This document shows, piece by piece, positions 17,551 through 26,195 of a DNA stretch of 64,000 nt. Origin of the DNA: Segatella copri (GTDB taxonomy: Bacteria > Bacteroidota > Bacteroidia > Bacteroidales > Bacteroidaceae); contig NZ_JAPDVG010000001.1 in NCBI RefSeq assembly GCF_026015625.1, positions 3,400,501 to 3,464,500 of the forward strand, in the 5' to 3' direction. A program made the position numbers and the translations under genes. Under the pieces are notes generated by a model. The model made no database searches, had not been told where the DNA came from, and saw only the letters and a list, made by a program, of their open reading frames with translations. Numbering within the stretch: position 1 is the first letter of the stretch; every line of letters begins with the position of its first letter.

Positions 17551-18390
17551 ATGATCAAAGAATATCAGGTAGCTTCTGGTGTCAAGGCTTTCTCTACTAC
17601 CCGCAAGGGAGGAGTGAGCCAGGGCAACTATGGCGAATTTAATATCAATGAGTTTTGCGGTGACAATGCAGAACATGTGGCTGAAAACCGCAAGCGTCTT
17701 GCCACAGAGTTGGGTATTGATACAGCCCATATCATCATGCCCCATCAGGTGCATGGAGTAGAGGTGCGCAATATTGCCGGTGAGTTTCTCACCATGCCTG
17801 AGAATATCCGCAAGATGGTGCTCGAAGGTGTAGATGCCGTGATGACTGACCAGAAAGGTGTATGTATCGGTGTTTCTACTGCCGATTGCATCCCTGTGCT
17901 TCTTTATGATGAGGAGCATCATGCTGTGGCTGCCATCCATGCCGGCTGGCGTGGTACGCTGGCTCGCATCGTGCATAAAACCATTCAGGAGATGGCGTTT
18001 ACCTATCATACCGACCCGAAGAAGTTGAAGGCGGTGATAGGTCCGGGCATTTCGCTCGACCATTTCGAGGTGGGCGATGAGGTTTACGAGGCGTTCGAGC
18101 AGGCAGCTTTCCCTATGGAAGAGATTGCCGAGCAGCGTCCTAATGCCGCCTTCTCGGTTGATCCTGCTGAGCGTGAGCGCCTGGCAGCTGAGGGTAATAT
18201 CGTGCAGCCGCTGAAATGGCATCTCAATCTTCCGCTCTGCAACAGACAGATACTTCTGCATTGTGGAGTGGCCGAAGAGAATATCCAGGATTGTGGCATC
18301 TGTACCTTTGCCCATAGCGATGAGTACTTCTCTGCCAGAAAGCTGGGTGTAGAGAGTGGCAGAATCTATACAGGCATCTTGCTGAAGTAA
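17551..18390 (+). CDS. pgeF: PgeF/LACC1-family purine nucleoside phosphorylase or peptidoglycan editing factor
   Basis: The 279-residue single-domain protein belongs to the family once called multicopper polyphenol oxidase or laccase-domain. Visible metal-site motifs are PHQVHGVEV, STADCIPVLL and AAIHAGWRGTL, giving the His-Cys-His triad of the zinc site. Family members phosphorolyse or deaminate adenosine-type nucleosides, and E. coli YfiH edits peptidoglycan. The exact substrate cannot be told from the sequence. It starts five bases after obgE and is probably co-transcribed. A terminator follows. Confidence 0.9.
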   Translation: MIKEYQVASGVKAFSTTRKGGVSQGNYGEFNINEFCGDNAEHVAENRKRLATELGIDTAHIIMPHQVHGVEVRNIAGEFLTMPENIRKMVLEGVDAVMTDQKGVCIGVSTADCIPVLLYDEEHHAVAAIHAGWRGTLARIVHKTIQEMAFTYHTDPKKLKAVIGPGISLDHFEVGDEVYEAFEQAAFPMEEIAEQRPNAAFSVDPAERERLAAEGNIVQPLKWHLNLPLCNRQILLHCGVAEENIQDCGICTFAHSDEYFSARKLGVESGRIYTGILLK

Positions 18391-18429
18391 AAGCCTGGTA
18401 GCAGGTAAGTATCAGATAGTTTTCAAGAT

Positions 18430-18484
18430 AACATCCATTTTTCCTTTTCTGTAAGAACGGAGAGGGAGAAATGGATGTTTTTCA
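18430..18484 (+). terminator. Terminator after pgeF
   Basis: An 11-bp stem AACATCCATTT (18430-18440) pairs with 18469-18479, extends inward with weaker pairs, and is followed by TTTTTC. Confidence 0.7.
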
Positions 18485-18545
18485 GTTAATATTTATAGTT
18501 AATAGTTTATAGAATATTTTGAAAATCAGAAAGAAAGAGTAAATA

Positions 18546-19748
18546 ATGAAAAGAATGAAAAAAGGATTGAGGCTATTGGCTGTGGCAGGACTCATGGTGT
18601 TCTCGCTGAGCAGCTTTATGCCCGCTAAAAATGTATTCACGGCAGCCGAACAGCAGCAGGTGAGTATTGCAACACCCGGTCTCTTTGCCCAGAGTCAGGC
18701 ATTTAATGTAGACTTTGAGATATTCCGTGCTAAGGAATATTCCTTCCCGCTTCCTGTGGGCAAAGCAACCCTTCTGAACAATCATGTGTTGCGTATCTCT
18801 ACCTCTAAAGGCGATGCTGTCAAGGCGATGCTCGAAGGTTATGTGCGACTTTCCAGAAAGTCGGAATCAATGGGTAATGTCATCGTGGTGCGCCACGATT
18901 GCGGTCTGGAAACCGTTTATGCCAACAATGCCGAGAACCTGGTTAAGGTTGGACAGCATGTGGATGCCGGACAGACGATAGCCATTGTAGGCTCTAAGGA
19001 GGGTGAAACCTATTGCGACTTCTCTATTATGGTGAATGGCGGTAGGTTGAATCCGGAAACTTTCATAGAGTTGAAATCGCATAAGTTGCGCCGCCAGACT
19101 GTGCAGTTCCGCAAGCAGGGTGCCCGTGTCATCGTTTCGGTTATCGGTGGCAAGGATTCTTCTGTAGGAAGAAATGCTGAGGCTGACAAGGAGGCATCTG
19201 GCAAGAAAAAGGGTAGAATAGGAGATGGAATGACGCTCGACCCTGATGAGGTTCATGATCCGTTTACCATTACCAATACTTTCGAACTTGATTTGGAGAA
19301 GATAGAAAAGACAGCCTGGGCTTATCCTTTGCCGGGTGCCAAGGTAATCAGTCCTTATGGTGGCAAGCGCCGCCATTCGGGTGTGGATCTCAAGACGCGC
19401 CCGAATGATGAGATTGTGGCTGCATTTGACGGTACGGTTGTTGCATCAGGACCCTTCTATGGTTACGGCAACTGCATCCGTATCAAGCATGCTTATGGTT
19501 TCGAGACGCTCTACAGCCATCAGAGCAGAAACAAGGTGAAGAAGGGCGATAAGGTAAAGGCTGGTCAGGTAATCGGTTTGACGGGCCGCACCGGTAGGGC
19601 TACCACAGAGCACCTTCATTTCGAGGTTAGCTTTGATGGTAGACGACTGGACCCAGCCATCATTTATGACCACGGCAAGCATCAATTGAAGCCTGTAACC
19701 CTTCATCTAACGAAGGGCAGAGGCGTAAAGAGTGTAAAGAACCAGTAA
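18546..19748 (+). CDS. M23-family peptidoglycan endopeptidase with duplicated domain
   Basis: The 400-residue secreted protein has an N-terminal signal (about 1-28). A degenerate M23-like domain (about 95-175, IVVRHDCGLETVYANNAENLVKVGQ) lacks the metal His motifs. A basic linker with KEASGKKKGRIGD follows, then a catalytic-type M23 domain (about 260-375). The latter has HSGVDLK (His and Asp ligands), YGNCIRIKHAYGFETLYSHQS and HLHFEV. It should cleave peptide cross-links in the periplasm. The inactive copy could act as a regulatory or wall-binding domain, as in divisome-linked M23 proteins, but this is inferred. Confidence 0.88.
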   Translation: MKRMKKGLRLLAVAGLMVFSLSSFMPAKNVFTAAEQQQVSIATPGLFAQSQAFNVDFEIFRAKEYSFPLPVGKATLLNNHVLRISTSKGDAVKAMLEGYVRLSRKSESMGNVIVVRHDCGLETVYANNAENLVKVGQHVDAGQTIAIVGSKEGETYCDFSIMVNGGRLNPETFIELKSHKLRRQTVQFRKQGARVIVSVIGGKDSSVGRNAEADKEASGKKKGRIGDGMTLDPDEVHDPFTITNTFELDLEKIEKTAWAYPLPGAKVISPYGGKRRHSGVDLKTRPNDEIVAAFDGTVVASGPFYGYGNCIRIKHAYGFETLYSHQSRNKVKKGDKVKAGQVIGLTGRTGRATTEHLHFEVSFDGRRLDPAIIYDHGKHQLKPVTLHLTKGRGVKSVKNQ

Positions 19749-19763
19749 CTGTTTAAGAAGAAC

Positions 19764-19798
19764 AGCCCACTGGCAATACGCTTGCTAGTGGGCTGTCT
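19764..19798 (+). terminator. Hairpin after the M23 gene
   Basis: A 15-bp stem (ACAGCCCACTGGCAA, 19764-19778, with 19784-19798, one wobble) and a 5-base loop begin 15 bases after the stop. The following bases are not T-rich. Confidence 0.65.
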
Positions 19799-19865
19799 CA
19801 CTTATACCAGTATGCTGTCTTTCGCTTGCCAGTACTCTATTCATGGCTCCCATTATCAGAAAACA

Positions 19866-19906
19866 GTTCGCCCGTGCGCTGTTATCATACAGCACACGGG
19901 CGAAAC
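19866..19906 (-). terminator. Terminator after the small basic protein gene
   Basis: Arms 19866-19881 and 19890-19906 (core CGCCCGTG) pair around an 8-base loop. One position is G-U on the minus strand but A-C on the plus strand, so the minus-strand transcript forms the better stem. TGTTTTC follows on that strand. Confidence 0.6.
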
Positions 19907-19928
19907 ATGTATTTATGATAGAGAAGTA

Positions 19929-20129
19929 TTATTTCTTCTTCTGGGATTTACGATTGGCTCTCTGCTGGCGATACTTTGCCTTCTGACGGGCAGAGCCACT
20001 ACCGTGAGCACCCGTTATGTACTTTTTCTTCTTGGCTTTGGTCTTCACCTTGTCGTCGTCATCCTTCTTAGGACCACCGCCGCCTTTGAAGACCATACCG
20101 CCCATGATAATATCGTCAATGTCGCTCAT
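19929..20129 (-). CDS. Small very basic protein of unknown function
   Basis: The 66-residue product begins MSDIDDIIMGGMVFKGGGGP, followed by an acidic cluster and a long Lys/Arg-rich tail (about residues 26-66, KTKAKKKKYITGAHGSGSA). The charge pattern suggests RNA or ribosome binding, but no family is recognised. It lies 21 bases downstream of the AICAR transformylase gene on the same strand, with AAGG ahead of its ATG and its own terminator, which supports expression. Confidence 0.6.
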   Translation of the reverse strand: MSDIDDIIMGGMVFKGGGGPKKDDDDKVKTKAKKKKYITGAHGSGSARQKAKYRQQRANRKSQKKK

Positions 20130-20150
20130 ATACCTTAATTATATAATAAA

Positions 20151-21335
20151 TTAGTGATGGAAGAGGCGAACGTGAGTAAACGCCATAGCGATGCCGTACT
20201 TGTCGCAGGTATCAATAACATGATCGTCACGGATACTACCGCCTGCTTCTGCTATGTATTCAACACCACTCTTGTGAGCACGCTCAATATTGTCGCCGAA
20301 TGGGAAGAAAGCATCACTACCTACTGATACACCCTTGTTCTGTGCAATCCAAGCCTTCTTCTCCTCGCGGGTCAATGGCTCAGGCTTCTCAGTAAAGAAC
20401 TGCTCCCAAACGCCGTCCTGCAATACATCCTCCCACTCATCAGAGATGTAGACATTGATGGTATTGTCGCGGTCGGCACGACGAATCTTCTCCTTGAAAG
20501 GCAGGTTCATCACCTTAGGACACTGGCGCAACCACCACTCGTCAGCCTTAGAACCAGCCAGACGGGTACAATGGATACGGCTCTGCTGACCGGCACCGAT
20601 ACCGATAGCCTGACCATCCTTTACGTAGCATACAGAGTTACTCTGAGTATACTTCAGGGTGATGAGCGAGATAATCAGATCGCGCTTAGCCTCAGGAGTG
20701 AAAGTCTTGTTCTTGGTAGGAACATCCTCGAAGAGAGCAGGATCATCAAGCTTCACCTCGTTGCGTCCCTGTTCGAAGGTAACACCGAACACCTGCTTGT
20801 GCTCGATAGGAGCTGGCACATAGTCAGGATCAATCTTGATAACGCAGTAGGTACCCTTGCGCTTTTCCTTCAGAACCTCGATAGCCTCAGGAGTATAGCC
20901 AGGAGCAATGACACCATCGCTCACCTCACGCTTGATGAGGAGGGCTGTAGCCTCGTCGCATACATCGCTCAGCGCAACAAAGTCGCCATAAGAGCACATG
21001 CGGTCAGCACCACGGGCACGAGCATAGGCACAAGCCAATGGAGAAAGCTCAAAGTTGACATCATCAACGAAGTAAATCTTCTTCAATGTGTCGCTCAGAG
21101 GCAAGCCGATAGCTGCACCGGCAGGAGAAACGTGTTTGAAACTAGCGGCAGCAGGCATTCCTGTAGCAGCCTTGAGTTCCTTGACCAATTGCCAGGAATT
21201 GAAGGCATCCAGGAAGTTGATGTAGCCAGGACGGCCGTTGATCACTTCGATAGGAAGCTCCCTTCCGTCATCCATATAGATGCGAGAAGGTTTCTGATTT
21301 GGATTACATCCGTACTTAAGTGCTAATTCTTTCAT
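20151..21335 (-). CDS. Stand-alone AICAR transformylase (purH-like, formyltransferase domain only)
   Basis: The 394-residue protein transfers a formyl group from 10-formyl-THF to AICAR in purine synthesis. It matches the AICARFT half of PurH: KYGCNPNQKP at the N-terminus, AAASFKHVSPAGAAIG with the catalytic Lys-His, SNSVCYVKDGQAIGIGAGQQSRIHCTRLAG, and SDAFFPFGDNIERAHKSGVEYIAEAGGSIRDD. The IMP cyclohydrolase (MGS-like) domain that normally precedes it is absent, so IMP ring closure must be encoded elsewhere. A -7 box TAACTTTG on the minus strand at 21366-21373 gives a leader of about 30 bases. Confidence 0.93.
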   Translation of the reverse strand: MKELALKYGCNPNQKPSRIYMDDGRELPIEVINGRPGYINFLDAFNSWQLVKELKAATGMPAAASFKHVSPAGAAIGLPLSDTLKKIYFVDDVNFELSPLACAYARARGADRMCSYGDFVALSDVCDEATALLIKREVSDGVIAPGYTPEAIEVLKEKRKGTYCVIKIDPDYVPAPIEHKQVFGVTFEQGRNEVKLDDPALFEDVPTKNKTFTPEAKRDLIISLITLKYTQSNSVCYVKDGQAIGIGAGQQSRIHCTRLAGSKADEWWLRQCPKVMNLPFKEKIRRADRDNTINVYISDEWEDVLQDGVWEQFFTEKPEPLTREEKKAWIAQNKGVSVGSDAFFPFGDNIERAHKSGVEYIAEAGGSIRDDHVIDTCDKYGIAMAFTHVRLFHH

Positions 21336-21365
21336 CTTCTAAGAAATGTATTTTGGAATTTGGCG

Positions 21366-21373
21366 CAAAGTTA
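21366..21373 (-). promoter_or_regulatory. -7 box of the AICAR transformylase gene
   Basis: The minus strand reads TAACTTTG, 30 bases before the start codon. Confidence 0.55.
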
Positions 21374-21509
21374 CAAAAAATGATTGAGATATTGGACTTC
21401 TGTTTCGTAAAAAGCCCTAAAAAACAGCATTTTTATGATATAAAGCATTTTTTTTATCCCAAAACATAAAAAAGTCGGGAAAAATGAACTCTGTTTCATT
21501 CTTTTTCAG

Positions 21510-21517
21510 TACTTTTG
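21510..21517 (+). promoter_or_regulatory. -7 box for the 74-residue gene
   Basis: TACTTTTG matches TAnnTTTG, 30 bases before ATG 21548. Confidence 0.5.
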
Positions 21518-21547
21518 CTCCCAGTTAGTAAATATGAGAGGATTGTT

Positions 21548-21772
21548 ATGAAACAGGATTTGAAAGTCCTTGCTGAACACATAGAAAAGAAGGTTGGCAA
21601 GGCGCATGTTTTCCACAAAATGTGGGATGTATTGAAAGGGAAGGAGAAGCCTTCCCGCCAGACTTTGGACAAGTTGGCGCTGCTCGCCGGATTCCAGAGT
21701 TGGGATGATTTCCAAGGTGCTTTACACGGCACGGAGGATGGGCTCGTGAATTATGATGCGGGCGAAAAATAA
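21548..21772 (+). CDS. 74-residue protein, possible small DNA-binding protein
   Basis: The start at 21548 (MKQDLKVLAEHIEKKVG) is chosen because an ATG-like start further upstream would lie on or before the -7 box. The protein is helical. Residues 38-62 (PSRQTLDKLALLAGFQSWDDF) look like a helix-turn-helix in which a recognition helix is followed by Trp-Asp-Asp. The family is not recognised with certainty. It is monocistronic, with its own promoter and a hairpin downstream (21783-21808, CATGGTTG with CAACCATG). Confidence 0.6.
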   Translation: MKQDLKVLAEHIEKKVGKAHVFHKMWDVLKGKEKPSRQTLDKLALLAGFQSWDDFQGALHGTEDGLVNYDAGEK

Positions 21773-21846
21773 AAGAATGGAACATGGTTGGTTTAGCTGT
21801 CAACCATGATTGGTTTGACGTTTTTTGTTAAAATTGTAGATATAAA

Positions 21847-21880
21847 AAAGGGAACCCAGTCGTGAGACAAGATTCCCTTT
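21847..21880 (-). terminator. Terminator after rplS (probably bidirectional)
   Basis: AAAGGGAA (21847-21854) pairs with TTCCCTTT (21873-21880). A- and T-runs flank both sides, so it can serve rplS on the minus strand and the small gene on the plus strand. Confidence 0.65.
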
Positions 21881-21912
21881 ATTTTTTTTCTGATTAGGTC
21901 TCCTAAGAAAAA

Positions 21913-22278
21913 TTATTCTGCACCCTTAGCTACAGTCTTCTTCTCAGCGATACGAGCCTTCTTACCAGTAAGCTTACGCAAGTAATACAACTTAGCGCGA
22001 CGAACCTTACCATGCTTGTTCACCTCGATAGAATCGATAGCTGGTGACTCGATAGGGAAGATACGCTCAACACCTACTGTACCAGACATCTTGCGAACTG
22101 TAAAACGCTTCTTGTCACCATGACCAGAGATCTTGATAACAACACCACGGTAGAGCTGGATACGCTCCTTAGTACCCTCGACGATTTTGTAAGCGACTGT
22201 GATAGTATCACCTGCCTTGAACTCAGGGAACTTCTTGCCGGTTGCAAATGCTTCTTCAGCAACTTTAATCAAATCCAT
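21913..22278 (-). CDS. rplS: 50S ribosomal protein L19
   Basis: The 121-residue protein starts at 22278 ([11 protein letters not shown]). A longer in-frame opening upstream is not used because the promoter lies within it. Family motifs are [46 protein letters not shown] and [13 protein letters not shown], typical of L19. It lies at the interface of the 30S and 50S subunits. The Lys-rich tail (KTVAKGAE) is slightly extended relative to E. coli L19. Confidence 0.97.
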   Translation of the reverse strand: MDLIKVAEEAFATGKKFPEFKAGDTITVAYKIVEGTKERIQLYRGVVIKISGHGDKKRFTVRKMSGTVGVERIFPIESPAIDSIEVNKHGKVRRAKLYYLRKLTGKKARIAEKKTVAKGAE

Positions 22279-22376
22279 TTTTTGTATAAAATTAAAAATT
22301 GTTTGTCGTTCCAACGCAACATGGACTTGGACAACACTTCTGCCCAGACAACAGCGGTTACGCCGAAAAGCGGGTG

Positions 22377-22384
22377 CAAAGTTA
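22377..22384 (-). promoter_or_regulatory. -7 box of rplS
   Basis: The minus strand reads TAACTTTG about 100 bases before the L19 start. Confidence 0.5.
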
Positions 22385-22510
22385 CTACTTTTTCTTGTAT
22401 CTCGCAAATTTTCAGTCACTTTCTTCACTTTTTCCCTTTGTTTTTTTGTTTTCTTTACTTCTGCAATGGAATTTTCTTGCCGATTTTGCCGATTTCGCCG
22501 ATTTATTTTG

Positions 22511-22518
22511 TATCTTTG
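22511..22518 (+). promoter_or_regulatory. -7 box of the split 5'-nucleotidase pair
   Basis: TATCTTTG matches TAnnTTTG, 28 bases before ATG 22547. Confidence 0.55.
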
Positions 22519-22546
22519 CGGTCTAAAAGTATTTACTGTATTAAGT

Positions 22547-23323
22547 ATGAAGAAAAAAAATAGTATCAAGATTTACCTTGCTTCGGCAGTCATGCTGCTG
22601 ATGGCAAGTCCGGCTTTCGCCCAGAAATACAAGGTGGCGAAGGTGGAGAGAACCCGAATATTGGTTGATCAGAAATGGGATGCACAGCCTGATGCTGAGG
22701 CTGCCAGGTTTATCGCTCCTTATAAGAGTAAGGTAGACAGTATCATGGGCCCTGTTGTAGGTCATATAGCTCATGATATGACCCGCCACCGTCCGGAGAG
22801 CGAACTCAGTAACTTGCTCTGTGACATCCTGGTATGGGGTGGCAAGCAGTTTGAAGAACAGCCGGTTTTCGCTGTTTACAATATGGGTGGCATCCGTTCT
22901 AATCTTGCCAAGGGTAAGGTTACTGTAGGCGATGTGAACGATATGGCTCCTTTCGAGAACAAGATCTGTTTCCTGACCCTGAAGGGCGATAAGGTTCTGG
23001 AACTCTTCCGGCAGATAGCTCATCGTGGCGGCGAAGGCTTGAGTCATGCTGTTAGAATGGTTATCACCAAGGAGGGCAAGCTGAAGAGCGTTACGCTGAA
23101 CGGTGAACCTGTTGATCCGGAGAAGAGTTACCGTGTTGCAACCCTCGATTATCTTGCCGAAGGTAATGACCAGCTCGTAGCCTTCAAGAGCGGAACCGAG
23201 GTCTTTGCTCCTAAGCAGAAAGAGAACAATGTGCGCTACATCATCATGAATTATTTCCGTGAGATGAAGGCACAGGGCAAGATGGTGGAATCTAAGATTG
23301 AAGGCCGCTGCGTGGTAGAATAG
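22547..23323 (+). CDS. 5'-nucleotidase C-terminal (substrate-binding) domain protein
   Basis: The 258-residue secreted protein starts at 22547 with signal [20 protein letters not shown], cleaved near AFAQ. The mature part is the UshA-type C-terminal domain alone: [57 protein letters not shown] and [14 protein letters not shown]. The metallophosphatase domain is supplied by the next gene, 26 bases downstream. The two together should act as a periplasmic or surface 5'-nucleotidase. The gene order is reversed relative to the N-to-C domain order of UshA. Confidence 0.9.
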   Translation: MKKKNSIKIYLASAVMLLMASPAFAQKYKVAKVERTRILVDQKWDAQPDAEAARFIAPYKSKVDSIMGPVVGHIAHDMTRHRPESELSNLLCDILVWGGKQFEEQPVFAVYNMGGIRSNLAKGKVTVGDVNDMAPFENKICFLTLKGDKVLELFRQIAHRGGEGLSHAVRMVITKEGKLKSVTLNGEPVDPEKSYRVATLDYLAEGNDQLVAFKSGTEVFAPKQKENNVRYIIMNYFREMKAQGKMVESKIEGRCVVE

Positions 23324-23349
23324 TTAATAGTTTATAGTTGATAATTCTG

Positions 23350-24228
23350 ATGAAACATACATTATTATATATAGGTCTGGCTCTGGCATCCTTCATGATG
23401 CAGCCGGCAGCCGTTCAGGCTAAAGCTAAGAACGAGGCAAAGGTGGTAAAGCAGCTCGTAGTGCTCCATACCAACGATACGCATTCATGCGTAATGCCCA
23501 TCAATCCGAATCTCGCAGATACGGCTACTGCCAATCGTGGCGGTTTCCTCCGTAGGGTGGCGATGATCAGTCAGGAACGTAAGGCGAATCCCGACTTGCT
23601 GCTCTTTGACAGTGGCGATTTCTCGCAGGGTTCACCTTATTACTCTCTCTTCAAGGGAGATGTGGAAGTAGGACTGATGAACGAGATGAAATATGATGCT
23701 GCTACCATCGGCAACCATGAGTTTGATTTCGGAATAGACAACATGGTGCGCATCTTCAAGATGGCGAAGTTTCCTATCGTCTGCTCCAACTATGATTTCA
23801 CTGGTACCGAACTGGCAAATATCGTAAAGCCTTATACCATTATCAAGCGCAAGGGACTGAAGATTGGCGTTTTCGGCTTGTGTCCGGAACTTGCCGGTCT
23901 GGTAACTGAAGCCAACTATGGCTGCATCAAGTATCTCGATCCTATCGCCAAGGCAAAGGAAATGACAGAGATATTGAAGAAGAAAGAGAAGTGTGATGTC
24001 ATCATCTGCATCTCCCACCTGGGCTGGAAGATAGATGGCATCGACGATTCTGAGGTAGCCCCAGCCACCCGTGACATCGACCTGATACTGGGCGGTCATA
24101 GCCATACCTACTTCAAGCAGTTGGAGTATCTGAATAACCTCGATGGCAAACCGGTGCCAATCGACCAGAACGGCAAGAGCGCCATCTGGGTAGGAAAAAT
24201 GACATTGGATATTGTGAAGAATAAATAA
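23350..24228 (+). CDS. 5'-nucleotidase metallophosphatase domain protein
   Basis: The 292-residue protein starts at MKHTLLYIGLALASF with a signal cleaved near VQAK. An in-frame ATG 12 bases upstream is possible. It contains the calcineurin-like dinuclear metal motifs LVVLHTNDTHS, DSGDFSQGSPYY, IGNHEFDFG, ISHLGW and GGHSHTY. It ends where the UshA catalytic domain ends and has no substrate-binding domain, which is encoded by the preceding gene. A role in hydrolysing extracellular nucleotides is inferred from the family. A terminator follows at once. Confidence 0.92.
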   Translation: MKHTLLYIGLALASFMMQPAAVQAKAKNEAKVVKQLVVLHTNDTHSCVMPINPNLADTATANRGGFLRRVAMISQERKANPDLLLFDSGDFSQGSPYYSLFKGDVEVGLMNEMKYDAATIGNHEFDFGIDNMVRIFKMAKFPIVCSNYDFTGTELANIVKPYTIIKRKGLKIGVFGLCPELAGLVTEANYGCIKYLDPIAKAKEMTEILKKKEKCDVIICISHLGWKIDGIDDSEVAPATRDIDLILGGHSHTYFKQLEYLNNLDGKPVPIDQNGKSAIWVGKMTLDIVKNK

Positions 24229-24234
24229 AAGAAG

Positions 24235-24271
24235 AAGGTTGATACCAGGCAAAACGCGAGGTATCAACCTT
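24235..24271. terminator. Bidirectional terminator between 5'-nucleotidase and GH43 genes
   Basis: AAGGTTGATACC (24235-24246) pairs with 24260-24271 (12 bp). A-rich sequence precedes it and TTTCTTT follows, so it can serve both convergent genes. Confidence 0.8.
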
Positions 24272-24317
24272 TTCTTTAATTATCTATTCCTAAAACGTTA
24301 ATCTTTTCTCAAATCCT

Positions 24318-25988
24318 TTATTCCTTGTTGGAAGAAGCATAGAGACCGATGCAGGCACCGAGGAAGCCGCCGCTCTTCTGGGTGCTCAGGTTAGAGGCAT
24401 CTACACCCTTGGCAAGAAGCTGCCAGTTGCCGCCTTCTTCAGCATAATAGAAATCATAATATCTGTCATGACCTTCTACCTTCAGCTTCAGCTTACCTCC
24501 CTTGATAGGAGCAGAGGCGATCGTTACGTTGTTCTTCTCGGCACGGGTCAGGGTAATCATCAGCTTGCCATTCTTCATGGTCTTACCCAATACGAAGTTG
24601 TGGTCTTCCTTCTGGAGAAGTGCCAAGCCTGCGATATCCTTGTCGTTGCGAGGAGTAAAGTTGATTTCTGTCTCAGCTGTGAAGGTGCCGTGCTGCTGAC
24701 GTGCCCAGATGGCAGACATCGGCTCACGCTTGTAGATATTGCCTGGCAGGAGATTGAACTTCAATTTGCCGTTTTCTACCTTGTAACAGTCAACGAAGTC
24801 ACGGAGGAACATCCAGCGTGGATTCAACTCCTTCAGACCCGCCTTATTGTTATCTGCTTCGAAGTTATCCACATAAGAGAAATTGCCTGAGAACTCATTC
24901 TTTGCGGCAGGCTTCAAACCTGCCTTCTCTCCAACGGTAGAGATAGGAGTATTCTTGGCAAGAATCTCTGGCCATCCATTCTTCCAGGTTACAGGCAGGA
25001 GATAAGTATCGCGACCTGTGTTGTACATATCCTCTTCATAAGGACGGCAAGCCAGGAATACAGCCCACCAGTTACCCTTGCCATCTTCTACGATGTCGGC
25101 ATGACCAGCACTTGATACTGGGTCCTTGCGGTTAGGGTCGAGACCGGTACGCTGGGTAAGAATAGGGTTGTTAGGGCATTCCTCCCATGGTCCCATCGGA
25201 TTCTTGGCACGCAGGATAACCTCGCTGTGCCATCCGCCTGTACCACCTTCGGCGCACATCAGATAATAGAACTTGCCCTTCTTGAAGAGGTGAGGACCCT
25301 CAATCCAGATAGGACGCGCCTCTACATGGGTTCCGCCACGCAGAATCTCCTTGAAGTCACCCTTGATACTGTCGCCCTTCACGTCGAATTCGAAACAGCG
25401 GATAGAGCGCTGACCTTCGTAATCGGCACCGCCAACTACCGGACCGTTGTGAACGATGTAGCCCTTGCCGTTGTCATCGAAGAAGAAGCTAGGGTCGATG
25501 CCGTCAATCTTATTCAGATAGATAGGCTCGCTCCAGCCTTTGGAAGGATCTTTTGATTTCACAAAGAAGTTGCCGGCTCCCACATTGGTGGTAATCATAT
25601 AGAAAGTCTTGTTCTTCTTGTTATAGCTGATGGCTGGTGCGAAGATACCGCCTGATACGTGCTGACCCTTCAATGGAACCTGTGATTGGCGGGTGAGCAC
25701 ATGACCGGCTGGCTGCCAGTTGACCAGGTCTTTACTGGTTGAGAGAGGTACACCTGGGAAGAAGGTAAACGAAGAGTTTACCAGATAGTAGGTGTCGCCT
25801 ACGCGACAGAGTGATGGGTCTGGATAGAAACCAGCCAGTACCGGGTTGTAATACTGGTGAGTCTTGTCAATTTCAACATTGAAGCGAGCGTCATTTCCCG
25901 CATACTTGAAATAGTCAAACTCAGCTGTCTGCGCCTGTGCAGCGGCTGCAAGCGTCAGGGAAAGCGATAAGATTGCAATTTTCTTCAT
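24318..25988 (-). CDS. GH43 beta-xylosidase/arabinofuranosidase with C-terminal beta-sandwich
   Basis: The 556-residue secreted enzyme (signal ends AAQAQ, about residue 20) has a five-blade GH43 propeller at about residues 45-345. The catalytic residues are in FYPDPSL (general base Asp), DGIDPSFFF (pKa-modulating Asp) and IWIEGPHLF (acid Glu). The C-terminal region (about 365-556) looks like the GH43_C2 beta-sandwich of xylosidases: RQQHGTFTAETEINFTPRND, then AGLALLQKEDHNFVLGK. It should release xylose or arabinose from xylan oligosaccharides. It lies next to the HTCS gene on the same strand and carries its own promoter and a possible degenerate locus operator upstream. Confidence 0.9.
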   Translation of the reverse strand: MKKIAILSLSLTLAAAAQAQTAEFDYFKYAGNDARFNVEIDKTHQYYNPVLAGFYPDPSLCRVGDTYYLVNSSFTFFPGVPLSTSKDLVNWQPAGHVLTRQSQVPLKGQHVSGGIFAPAISYNKKNKTFYMITTNVGAGNFFVKSKDPSKGWSEPIYLNKIDGIDPSFFFDDNGKGYIVHNGPVVGGADYEGQRSIRCFEFDVKGDSIKGDFKEILRGGTHVEARPIWIEGPHLFKKGKFYYLMCAEGGTGGWHSEVILRAKNPMGPWEECPNNPILTQRTGLDPNRKDPVSSAGHADIVEDGKGNWWAVFLACRPYEEDMYNTGRDTYLLPVTWKNGWPEILAKNTPISTVGEKAGLKPAAKNEFSGNFSYVDNFEADNNKAGLKELNPRWMFLRDFVDCYKVENGKLKFNLLPGNIYKREPMSAIWARQQHGTFTAETEINFTPRNDKDIAGLALLQKEDHNFVLGKTMKNGKLMITLTRAEKNNVTIASAPIKGGKLKLKVEGHDRYYDFYYAEEGGNWQLLAKGVDASNLSTQKSGGFLGACIGLYASSNKE

Positions 25989-26061
25989 TTTATTATTGGG
26001 TTTAAAATTACAGAATGAGTATCTGAACTCATGGCTGAAACATGTATTCAGAATTCTGCTG

Positions 26062-26126
26062 CAAAGTTACCGCTTTCCTTTTAAATATACCCCCACAGAA
26101 TGTTACCAACACTTTGCGAGGCGTAT
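26062..26126 (-). promoter_or_regulatory. Promoter region of the GH43 gene with a diverged operator-like site
   Basis: On the minus strand TAACTTTG (26062-26069) is a -7 box. The 15-mer at 26126-26112 (ATACGCCTCGCAAAG) matches the locus motif TTAYACCACGCAAAG at 11 positions. Its distance to this box is about 20 bases larger than at the strong sites. A TATATTTA closer in (26082-26089) would bring the spacing near normal. Regulation by the locus regulator is therefore uncertain. Confidence 0.35.
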
Positions 26127-26195
26127 CATAAACAGCTCTATTTGTAACAAATACTTTATTTGGGGAAACATCTGGCCTTTTCTGCAGTGAAAAGG

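Noticed and set aside
22279..22569. N-terminal extension of L19
   Set aside because: L19 has a normal length from 22278. The extension overlaps the divergent promoter region.
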